Assembly (NCBI RefSeq): GCF_002575655.3
Contig: NC_053035.3
Span: forward strand, 91,537,322 to 91,601,321
Length of the DNA: 64,000 nt
Source: Aegilops tauschii subsp. strangulata
Lineage: Eukaryota > Streptophyta > Magnoliopsida > Poales > Poaceae
Reading direction: 5' to 3'
Shown here: positions 56,239 to 64,000 of the stretch, piece by piece
Layout: each line of letters begins with the position of its first letter
How positions within the stretch are numbered: position 1 is the stretch's first letter
The notes under the pieces: generated by a model
The model's database searches: none
The model's input: only the letters and a program-made list of their open reading frames with translations
Told to the model about the DNA's origin: nothing
Translations under genes and position numbers: made by a program

Positions 56239-58935
56239 TCAAAACCTCCAAAAAATCGATGGAATTTTTCCAATAGAGTTGATGCTATGAACTTGAGGTT
56301 GTTTCCTCGGAAAGTGTATCGTATGCTCATTGCCATTAACATGAAAAGTGACATTGCCTTTGTTGCAATCAATAACAGCCCCTGCAGTATTCAAAAAAGG
56401 TCTTCCAAGAATAATAGACATACTATCGTCCTCGGGAGTATCAAGAATAACAAAGTCCGTTAAAATAGTAACGTTTGCAACCACAACAGGCACATCCTCA
56501 CAAATACTGACAGGTATAGCAGTTGATTTATCAGCCATTTGCAAAGATATTTCAGTAGGTGTCAACTTATTCAAGTCAAGTCTACGATAAAAAGAGAGAG
56601 GCATAACACTAACACCGGCTCCAAGATCACATAAAGCAGTTTTAACATAATTTCTTTTAATGGAGCATGGTATAGTTGGTACTCCTGGATCTCCTAGTTT
56701 CTTAGGTATTCCACCCTTAAAAGTATAATTAGCAAGCATGGTGGAAATTTCAGCTTCCGGTATCTTTCTTTTATTAGTGACAATTTCTTTCCTGTACTTA
56801 GCATAAGGATTCATTTTAAGCATATCAGTTAATCGCATACGCAAAAAGATAGGTCTAATCATTTCAGCAAAGCGCTCAAAATCCTCATCATCCTTTTTCT
56901 TGGATGGTTTAGGAGGAAAAGGCATGGGTTTCTGAACCCAAGGTTCTCTTTCTTTACTGTGTTTCCTAGCAACAAAGTCTCTCTTATCATAACGTTGATT
57001 CTTTGATTGTGGGTTATCAAGATCAACAGCAGGTTCAATTTCTACATCATTATCATTGCTAGGTTGAGCATCAACATGAACATCATCATTAACATTATCA
57101 CTAGTTTCATGTTCATTACCAGATTGTGTTTCAGCATCAGAGATAGAAATATCATTGGGATTCTCAGGTGGTTCAACAATAGGTTCACTAGAAGCATGCA
57201 AAGTCCTATCATTTTTCTTTTTCTTATTTTTAGAAGGACTAGCTGCATCAATATTATTTCTTTGAGAGTCCTGCTCAATTCTCTTAGGGTGGCCTTCAGG
57301 ATACAAAGGTTCCTGAGTCATTTTACCAGTTATAGTAGCCACTCTAACAACATAGTCATTATTCTTACTATTCAATTCATTGAGCAAATCATTTTGAGCT
57401 TTAAGTACTTGTTCTACTTGGGTGGTAACCATAGAAGCATGTTTACTAATGAGTTTAAGTTCACCTTTAACTCCAGACATATAATCACCCAAGTGTTCAA
57501 TCATATAAGCATTTTGTTTCAATTGCCTACCAAAATAAGCATTGAAGTCTTCTTGCTTAACCATAAAATTATCAAACTCATCCAAACATTGGCTAGCAAA
57601 CTTAGTAGGAGGGATTTCAGCTTTATCATATATATAGAGAGAATTTACCTTTACTACCTGTGTCGGGTTATCAAGACCATGAGTTTCTTTAACAGGCGGT
57701 GAATTAAGACCATGTATTTCTTCAATAGGAGGTAAATTCTTAACATCTTCAGCTTTAATACCCTTTTCTTTCATAGATTTCTTTGCCTCTTGCATATCTT
57801 CAGGACTGAGAAATAGAACACCCCTCTTCTTTGGAGTTGGCTTAGGAGTTGGTTCAGGAAGTGTCCAATTATTTTCATTGGTCAACATATTGTTTAATAG
57901 AATTTCAGCTTCATCCAGTGTTCTTTCCCTGAAAACAGAACCAGCACAACTATCCAGGTGGTCTCTGGAAGCATCGGTTAGTCCATTATAAAAGATATCA
58001 AGTATTTCATTTTTCTTGAGAGGATGATCAGGCAAAGCATTAAGTAATTGGAGAAGCCTCCCCCAAGCTTGTGGGAGACTCTCTTCTTCAATTTGCACAA
58101 AATTATATATATCCCTTAAAGCAGCTTGTTTCTTATGAGCAGGGAAATATTTAGCAGAGAAGTAATAAATCATATCCTGGGGACTACGCACACAACCAGG
58201 ATCAAGAGAATTAAACCATATCTTAGCATCACCCTTTAATGAGAACGGGAATATTTTAAGGATATAGAAGTAGCGGGTTCTCTCATCATTAGTGAATAGG
58301 GTGGCTATATCATTTAATTTAGTAAGATGTGCCACAACAGTTTTAGATTCATAGCCATAAAAAGGATTGGATTCAACCAAAGCAATTATATCAGGATCAA
58401 TAGAGAATTCATAATCCTTGTCAGTAACAAAGATAGGTGAAGTAGCATATGCAGGATCATATTTCATTCTAGCATTCAGAGTTTTTTGTTTAAGCTTAGC
58501 TAATAATTTCTTGAGATCACTTCTATCATTGCAAGCAAGTAAGTCTCTTTTAGTTTCTTCATCCGTAACATAGCCCTCAGGCACAACAGGCAATTCATAT
58601 TTATTAGGGGGAGAGTCTTCATCATCACTATCATCAATATTATCAGTTTCAATAATTTCATTCTCTCTAGCCCTAGCAAGTTGTTCATCAAGAAATTCAC
58701 CAAGTGGCACAGTAGTATCAAGCATAGAAGTAGTTTCATCATAAGTATCATGCATAGCAGAAGTGGCATCATCAATAACATGCGACATATCAGAATTAAT
58801 AGCAGAAGCAGGTTTAGGTGTCGCAAGCTTACTCAAAACAGAAGGTGAATCAAGTGCAGAGCTAGATGGCAGTTCCTTACCTCCCCTCGTAGTTGAGGGA
58901 TAAATTTTTGTTTTCTCGTCTTTCAAGTTCCTCAT
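56239..58935 (-). CDS. gag: Gag-protease of the Athila-type element, open 898-codon frame
   Basis: ATG 58935 starts MRNLKDEKTKIYPSTTRGGK, an Athila-type Gag opening. The capsid domain (about residues 185-350) includes LKIFPFSLKGDAKIWFNSL and ESLPQAWGRLLQLLNALPDH. A Ser/Asp/Asn-rich linker follows. The aspartic protease core LCDLGAGVSVMPLSFYRRL has its catalytic Asp at residue 770. No CCHC knuckle is seen, as is usual in Athila. The frame ends shortly after the protease at 56239, where RT would start. It is the longest intact ORF in the window apart from the broken Sirevirus ORF. Confidence 0.88.
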   Translation of the reverse strand: MRNLKDEKTKIYPSTTRGGKELPSSSALDSPSVLSKLATPKPASAINSDMSHVIDDATSAMHDTYDETTSMLDTTVPLGEFLDEQLARARENEIIETDNIDDSDDEDSPPNKYELPVVPEGYVTDEETKRDLLACNDRSDLKKLLAKLKQKTLNARMKYDPAYATSPIFVTDKDYEFSIDPDIIALVESNPFYGYESKTVVAHLTKLNDIATLFTNDERTRYFYILKIFPFSLKGDAKIWFNSLDPGCVRSPQDMIYYFSAKYFPAHKKQAALRDIYNFVQIEEESLPQAWGRLLQLLNALPDHPLKKNEILDIFYNGLTDASRDHLDSCAGSVFRERTLDEAEILLNNMLTNENNWTLPEPTPKPTPKKRGVLFLSPEDMQEAKKSMKEKGIKAEDVKNLPPIEEIHGLNSPPVKETHGLDNPTQVVKVNSLYIYDKAEIPPTKFASQCLDEFDNFMVKQEDFNAYFGRQLKQNAYMIEHLGDYMSGVKGELKLISKHASMVTTQVEQVLKAQNDLLNELNSKNNDYVVRVATITGKMTQEPLYPEGHPKRIEQDSQRNNIDAASPSKNKKKKNDRTLHASSEPIVEPPENPNDISISDAETQSGNEHETSDNVNDDVHVDAQPSNDNDVEIEPAVDLDNPQSKNQRYDKRDFVARKHSKEREPWVQKPMPFPPKPSKKKDDEDFERFAEMIRPIFLRMRLTDMLKMNPYAKYRKEIVTNKRKIPEAEISTMLANYTFKGGIPKKLGDPGVPTIPCSIKRNYVKTALCDLGAGVSVMPLSFYRRLDLNKLTPTEISLQMADKSTAIPVSICEDVPVVVANVTILTDFVILDTPEDDSMSIILGRPFLNTAGAVIDCNKGNVTFHVNGNEHTIHFPRKQPQVHSINSIGKIPSIFWRF

Positions 58936-58984
58936 AGTGACCAGCAGATATAAATCTCAAGTGACTCAAAGAATAGAGCTATGC

Positions 58985-59002
58985 TCCCCGGCAACGGCGC
59001 CA
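58985..59002 (-). promoter_or_regulatory. Primer binding site, tRNA-Asp type
   Basis: The minus strand reads TGGCGCCGTTGCCGGGGA, the primer site typical of Athila-lineage elements. It lies 11 bp inside the 5' LTR. Confidence 0.85.
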
Positions 59003-59013
59003 GAAAATAGTCT

Positions 59014-60406
59014 TGACAACCGACAAGTATAGGGGATCGCAACAGTTTTCGAGGGTAGAGTATTCAACCCAAATTTATTGATTCGACACAAGGGGAGCCA
59101 AAGAATATTCTCAAGTATTAGCAGTTGAGTTGTCAATTCAACCACACCTGGATAACTTAATATCTGCAGCAAAGTATTTAGTAGCAAAGTAGTATGATAG
59201 TAACGGTAACAGTAGCAAAAGTAATATTTTTGGGTTTTGTAGTGATTGTAACAATAGCAACGGAAAAGTAAATAAGCGAAGAACAATATGTGAAAAGCTC
59301 GTAGGCATTAGATCGGTGATGGAGAATTATGCCGGATGCGGTTCATCATGTAACAGTCATAACACAGGGTGACACAGAACTAGCTCCAATTCATCGGTGA
59401 TGGAGAATTATGCCGGATGCGGTTCATCATGGAAAAGAACTTCCATGACATCTTTTGTCCTACGCTCCCGTGGCAGTGGGGTCCTAGCGGAAACTAAGGG
59501 ATATTAAGGCCTCCTTTTAATAGAGTACCGGACCAAAGCATTAACACATAGTGAATACATGAACTCCTCAAACTACGGTCATCACCGGGAGTGGTCCCAA
59601 TTATTGTCACTTCGGGGTTGCCGGATCATAACACATAGTAGGTGACTATAGACTTGCAAGATAGGATCAAGAACTCACATATATTCATGAAAACATAATA
59701 GGTTCAGATCTGAAATCATGGCACTCGGGCCCTAGTGACAAGCATTATGCATAGCAAAGTCATAGCAACATCAATCTCAGAACATAGTGGATACTAGGGA
59801 TCAAACCCTAACAAAACTAACTCGATTACATGATAAATCTCACCCAACCCATCACCGTCCAGCAGGCCTACGATGGAATTACTCACGCACAGCGGTTAGC
59901 ATCATGAAATTGGTGATGGAGGATGGTTGATGATGACGATGGCGACGGATTCCCCTCTCCGGAGCCCCGAACGGACTCCAGATCAGCCCTCCCGAGAGAG
60001 TTTAGGGCTTGGCGGCGGCTCTATATCGTAAAACGCGATGAATCCTTCTCTCTGATTTCTCTCCCCGAACACGAATATATGGAGTTGGAGTTGAGGTCGG
60101 TGGAGCAACAGGGGGCCCACGAGGCAGGGGGCGCGCCCAGGGGGGCAGGCTCGCCCCCCACCCTCGTGGACAGGTGGTGGCCCCCCTGGCCTTGATTCTT
60201 TCGCCAATATTTTTAATATTTTCCAAAAATAAGTTCCGTGGAGTTTCAGGTCATTCCGAGAACTTTTGTTTCTGCACATAAATAACACCATGGCAATTCT
60301 GCTGAAAACAGCGTCAGTCCGGGTTAGTTCCATTCAAATCATGCAAGCTAGAGTCCAAAACAAGGGCAAAAGTGTTTGGAAAAGTAGATACGACGGAGAC
60401 GTATCA
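59014..60406 (-). repeat. 5' LTR of the Athila-type element
   Basis: 1,393 bp, colinear with 50862-52248. It differs by a local replacement: a 38-bp copy of 59313-59350 occurs again at 59394-59431 in place of about 45 bp present in the other LTR near 51244-51288. Confidence 0.93.
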
Positions 60407-61590
60407 CCAACCTCTCCTATAAATACCCAAACCTCCAGAAAATAACCTAGATCAGAAGTTCCGCCGCCGCAAGCCTCTGTAGCCACGAGAAATCAATCTA
60501 GGCACTCTCTAGCACCCTGCCGAAGGGGGCCATCATCACCAGAAGCCATGGAGGAGGATCCCGGAGGGGCCATCATCACCATGAAGGCCAAGATCTAGAG
60601 GGAGAACCCTCCCCATCTAGGGGGGAGGCCATGGAGGAGGAAGCACAAGGGGGAGAACCTCTCCTCCTCTCTCTCGGTGGCGTTGGAGTGCCATCGGGAG
60701 GGGAATCATCGCCGCGGTGATCGTCTTCATCAACATCAACATCACCATCATCATCACCATCCTCATCTCTTTTACGCGGTCCACTCTCCTGCACCCCGCT
60801 GTAATCCCCACTTGCACATATTATGATCCAATGATGTGTTGCCATCCTATGATGTTTTGAGTAGATATCCTTTGTCTTTGGGTTGATTGATGATCTAGAT
60901 TGGTATGAGTTGTATGTTTTATTTTGGTGTTGTCCTATTGTGCCCTCCGTGTCGCGCAAGTGTGAGGGATTCCCGCTGTAGGGTGTTGCAATATGTTCAT
61001 GATTCGCTTATAGTGGGTTGCTTGAGTGACAGAAGCATAAACCCGAGTAAGGGGTTGTTGCGTATGGGATAAAGGGGACTTGATGCTTTAATGCTATGGT
61101 TGGGTTTTACCTTAATGATCTTTAGTAGTTGCGGATGCTTGCTAGAGTTCCAATCATAAGTGCATATGATCCAAGAAGAGAAAGTATGTTAGCTTATGCC
61201 TCTCCCTCATATGAAATTGCAATGACGACTACCGGTCTTGTTAACAATTGCCTAGGATAATTCCGCACACCGACCCATCATTATTCCACACTCGCTATTT
61301 ATAATATTTAGTAATATATTCTAACTGTATGATAACATCACCTACTTTTATGTTTTAGCTCTCTGATATCATGCAAAGTTATCCTCTTCATACCCACAAC
61401 GTAGTTTTATTTCTCGTTTCTAGTTGGAAGCAAACGTTCAGTGTACGTAGAGTCGTATCAGTGGCAGATAGGACTTGAGAGAATATTGATCTTACCTTTA
61501 GCTCCTGGTGGGTTCGACACTCCATACTTATCACTTCCACCATTGGGAATTGCTACGAGGATTCCCTACACTTGGGGATTATCGGGAGAC

Positions 61591-62558
61591 TCTTGGAAAT
61601 ATGCCCCAGAGGCAATAATAAAATGGTTATCATTATATTTCCTTATTCATGATAATTGTCTATTGTTCATGCTATAATTGTATTAATCGGAAACCGTAAT
61701 ACATGTGTGAATACATAGACTGCAACATGTCCCTAGTAAGCCTCTAGTTGACTAGCTCGTTGATCAATAGATGGTTATGGTTTCCTGACCATGGACATTG
61801 GATGTCGTTGATAACGGGATCACATCATTAGGAGAATGATGTGATGGACAAGACCCAATCCTAAGCATAGCACAAGATCGTGTAGTTCGTTTGCTAGAGC
61901 TTTTCTAATGTCAAAGTATCATTTTCTTAGACCATGAGATTGTGCAACTCCCGAATACCGTAGGAGTGCTTTGGGTGTATCAAATGTCACAACGTAATTG
62001 GGTGGCTATAAAGGTGCACTACAGGTATCTCCGAAAGTGTCTGTTGGGTTGGCACGAATCGAGACTGGGATTTGTCACTCAGTATGACAGAGAGGTATCT
62101 CTGGGCCCACTCGGTAATGCATCATCATAATGAGCTCAATGTGACTAAAGAGTTAGCCACGGGATCATGCGTTACGGAATGAGTAAAGAGACTTGCCGGT
62201 AACGAGATTGAACGAGGTATGGGGATACCGACGATCGAATCTCGGGCAAGTAACGTACCGATGGACAAAGGGAATTGTTTACGGGATTGATTGAATCCCC
62301 GACATCGTGGTTCATCCGATGAGATCATCGTGGAACATGTGGGAGCCAATATGGGTATCCATATCCCGCTATTGGTTATTGGCCGGAGAGGTGTCTCGGT
62401 CATGTCTGCATGGTTCCCGAACCCGTAGGGTCTACACACTTACATGTGGGAGCCAATATGGGTATCCAGATCCCGCTATTGGTGATTGGCCGAAGAGGTG
62501 TCTCGGTCATGTTTGCATGGTTCCTGAACCCGGAGGGTCTACACACTTAAGGTTCGGT
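61591..62558 (+). repeat. Angela-type LTR part, plus orientation, right arm
   Basis: Starts TCTTGGAAATATGCCCC (first G changed to C) after the right-hand GGAGA copy. It follows the Angela U3 and ends at GGTTCGGT, well short of a full LTR. A 107-bp tandem duplication occupies 62336-62442 and 62443-62549. Confidence 0.88.
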
Positions 62559-62577
62559 AACCGAGCCTTAAGTGTGT
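62541..62577. repeat. Palindromic hinge joining opposite LTR parts
   Basis: The 17 bases CACACTTAAGGTTCGGT to the left pair, with one mismatch, with ACCGAGCCTTAAGTGTG to the right; the centre is near 62559. On either side the sequence is the same LTR stretch in opposite orientations for about 0.9 kb. Confidence 0.9.
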
Positions 62578-63470
62578 AGACCCTACGGGTTCGGGAACCA
62601 TGCAGACGTTACCGAACCTTAAGTGTGTAGACCCTACGGGTTTGGGAACCATGCAGACATGACCGAGACACCTCTCCGGCCAATATCCAATAGTGGGATC
62701 TGGATACCCATATTGGCTCCCACATGTTCCACGATGATCTCATCGGATGAACCACGATGTCGGGGATTCAATCAATCCCGTAAACAATTCCCTTTGTCCA
62801 TCAGTATGTTACTTGCCCGAGATTCGATCATCGGTATCCCCATACCTCGTTCAATCTCGTTACCGGCAAGTCTCTTTACTCGTTCCGTAGCACATGATCC
62901 CATGGCTAACTCCTTAGTCACATTGAGCTCATTATGATGATGCATTACCGAGTGGGCCCAGAGATACCTCTCCGTCATACGGAGTGACAAATCCCAGTCT
63001 CGATTCATGCCAACCCAACAGACACTTTCGGAGATACCTGTAGTGCACCTTTCTAGCCACCCAGTTACGTTGTGACGTTTGATACACCCAAAGAACTCCT
63101 ACGGTATCCAGGAGTTGCACAATCTCATGGTCTAAGGAAATGATACTTGACATTAGAAAAGCTCTAGCAAATGAACTACACGATCTTGTGCTGTGCTTAG
63201 GATTGGGTCTTGTCCATCACATCATTCTCCTAATGATGTGATCCCGTTATCAACGACATCCAATATCCATGGTCAGGAAACCACAACCATCTATTGATTA
63301 ACGAGCTAGTCAACTAGAGGCTTACTAGGGACATGTTGTGGTCTATGTATCCACACATGTATTACGGTTTCCGGTTAATACAATTATAGCATGAACAATA
63401 GACAATTATCATGAACAAGGAAATATAATAGTAACCATTTTATTATTGCCTCTAGGGCATATTTCCAACA
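62559..63470 (-). repeat. Angela-type LTR part, minus orientation, outer right end of the composite
   Basis: 912 bp ending at CATATTTCCAACA. It includes a 51-bp tandem duplication at the hinge (62560-62610 and 62611-62661). CAAGT at 63471-63475 follows. This would be the 5' LTR end of the original minus-strand element. Confidence 0.88.
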
Positions 63471-64000
63471 CAAGTCAGGCAGAGGAGTGTTAGGGTCCTT
63501 GTGCCAGAGATCAATGAAATCAAGGATCTTCCTCGGATCCAGCATGAGGGGCACAACACTGCCTTTGGCTCTAGTGGCCCTTTCCGGTCTATCTCTGATG
63601 ATCTCAGTGAGTTCTTCATCATCAGCTTCATCATCATCAGATGGAACTTGAAAAGCAACTTGCTTCTTGTGAGGACTTGGCCTCGAACCACGTCCAGCAG
63701 TGGCCTTTTGCTTCAACAGAGTTGGGCCTATTGAGGACTCTGGTGGAGCTGAGGAACTTGCAGAGGCTCCTGAGGCAATAGAAATTCCTCCACTCCATTG
63801 TCACGTGGCAAGATGCATAGGTGTTGAAGACTTTGCAGCAGCAGTTGAGGATTTTGTGTCAACAGAGGGAATTTGAGCTGCCCTTGAAGAGGTTGCCTGA
63901 GGAATTGGTCGTGAGGACTTTAAAGAGCTTGGCCGTGAGGGCATTGCTGTTCAGGAACTTGGCTTCACAACAGATTTCTTGGGGAAAGTCTTCTTGGGCT
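63471..64000 (-). pseudogene. Second Sirevirus, third-ORF fragment, N-terminal side
   Basis: The minus-strand frame includes RPSPHKKQVAFQVPSDDDEA and LDPRKILDFIDLWHKDPNTP, acidic and Ser/Pro-rich as in the related ORFs. In-frame stops occur near 63800 and 63948. Removing the composite and one CAAGT copy joins this frame in phase to the ORF left of 30188, so both belong to one gene. The ORF continues past the window end. Confidence 0.72.

Larger units (their letters stand above)
50862..60406 (-). mobile_element. Athila-lineage Gypsy (WHAM/Sabrina-like), 9.5 kb, no pol
   Basis: LTRs at 50862-52248 and 59014-60406 are colinear and nearly identical, and CCAAC duplications lie at 50857-50861 and 60407-60411. 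On the minus strand the order is LTR, tRNA-Asp-type primer site, gag-protease (58935-56239), a U3-like block, an accessory ORF (about 55374-54327), a 2-kb non-coding region and LTR. RT, RNase H and integrase are absent, so it would need a helper. Near-identity of the LTRs makes it one of the youngest insertions here. Confidence 0.92.
50521..61584 (+). mobile_element. Solo Gypsy LTR (Sabrina/WHAM-like group), split by an Athila-type element
   Basis: The LTR starts TGATACGTCTCCAACG at 50521, is interrupted at 50862-60406, and ends GGGGATTATCG at 61584 (expected terminal CA mutated). GGAGA duplications flank it at 50516-50520 and 61585-61589. About 1.51 kb of LTR remains with no internal region, so it is a solo LTR, usually produced by LTR-LTR recombination. 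Its TATA box (TATAAATA) is at 60418-60425. The family name is tentative. Confidence 0.82.
30193..63470. mobile_element. Angela/BARE/WIS-type Copia composite with inverted arms
   Basis: Both outer ends are authentic Angela-type LTR ends in minus orientation: the 3' LTR end TGTTGGGGAATG at the left and the 5' LTR start, read as CATATTTCCAACA, at the right. The inside is not a simple element. It runs minus LTR, minus internal arm (42191-45877), a 67-bp LTR-start fragment, plus leader and plus internal arm (45947-50519), plus LTR part (61591-62558), and minus LTR part (62559-63470). The CACTA, the solo LTR and the Athila-type element are later insertions. The coding arms are pseudogenes. Confidence 0.85.

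Noticed and set aside
61597..63470. Two independent Angela-type solo LTRs in opposite orientation
   Set aside because: They share the same internal break at a palindromic hinge and only one pair of target duplications surrounds the composite.
1..64000. tRNA, rRNA or other structural RNA genes
   Set aside because: Only primer sites complementary to tRNA 3' ends were found; I saw no cloverleaf or rRNA sequence.

Overview
The window looks like intergenic DNA from a Triticeae grass (wheat, Aegilops or barley type). I see no convincing host gene. Almost every base can be assigned to nested transposable elements. The clade call rests on an Angela/BARE/WIS-type Copia LTR starting TGTTGGAAATATGCCC, a Maximus-type Sirevirus, Athila-lineage Gypsy LTRs starting TGATACGTCTCC, a Tat-lineage Gypsy with an antisense gene, and a large CACTA transposon. 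Family names come from remembered sequence features, not from a database search.

Left block (1-27688). Element A is a plus-strand Tat-lineage Gypsy whose 5' end lies before base 1. It carries gag (33-1324), protease (1690-2376), RT, RNase H, a second archaeal-type RNase H and integrase (2377-5579). A separate antisense gene lies between pol and the 3' LTR (26501-27026). A 365-bp hAT-type MITE (1325-1689, 8-bp duplication) sits in the gag-protease reading frame. A 14.8-kb Sirevirus (9648-24449, minus, duplication CTTGG) splits the antisense gene. Element A sits in the leader of element B, a minus-strand Gypsy of which only a 421-bp LTR and some leader remain in the window (27027-27688).

Middle and right block (27689-64000). 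The oldest visible layer is the accessory ORF of a second Sirevirus (minus, 27689-30192 and 63471-64000). A 33.3-kb Angela-derived composite (30193-63470, duplication CAAGT) interrupts it. The composite is a large inverted duplication: a minus-strand internal arm of 3,687 bp and a plus-strand internal arm of 3,696 bp share deletions, and a second fold-back lies inside the LTR at 62559. Later insertions in it are a 10.3-kb CACTA (31881-42136, duplication AAG), a solo Gypsy LTR (50521-61584, duplication GGAGA), and inside that LTR a 9.5-kb Athila-type element (50862-60406, duplication CCAAC). The Athila-type element has gag and an accessory ORF but no pol.

How the parts relate. Four to five nesting levels can be ordered from the target-site duplications. 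A recurring theme is that three unrelated retrotransposon lineages each carry an extra ORF outside gag-pol. In each case there are signs of its own transcription unit: a TATA box plus spliceable antisense exons in the Tat element, a TATA box plus leader in the Sirevirus, and a U3-like block plus leader in the Athila element. The CACTA carries three or four gene-like units of its own, one a three-exon gene for a GRF-type zinc-finger protein, but no recognisable transposase. Nearly all reading frames are broken, so no element here looks able to move by itself.
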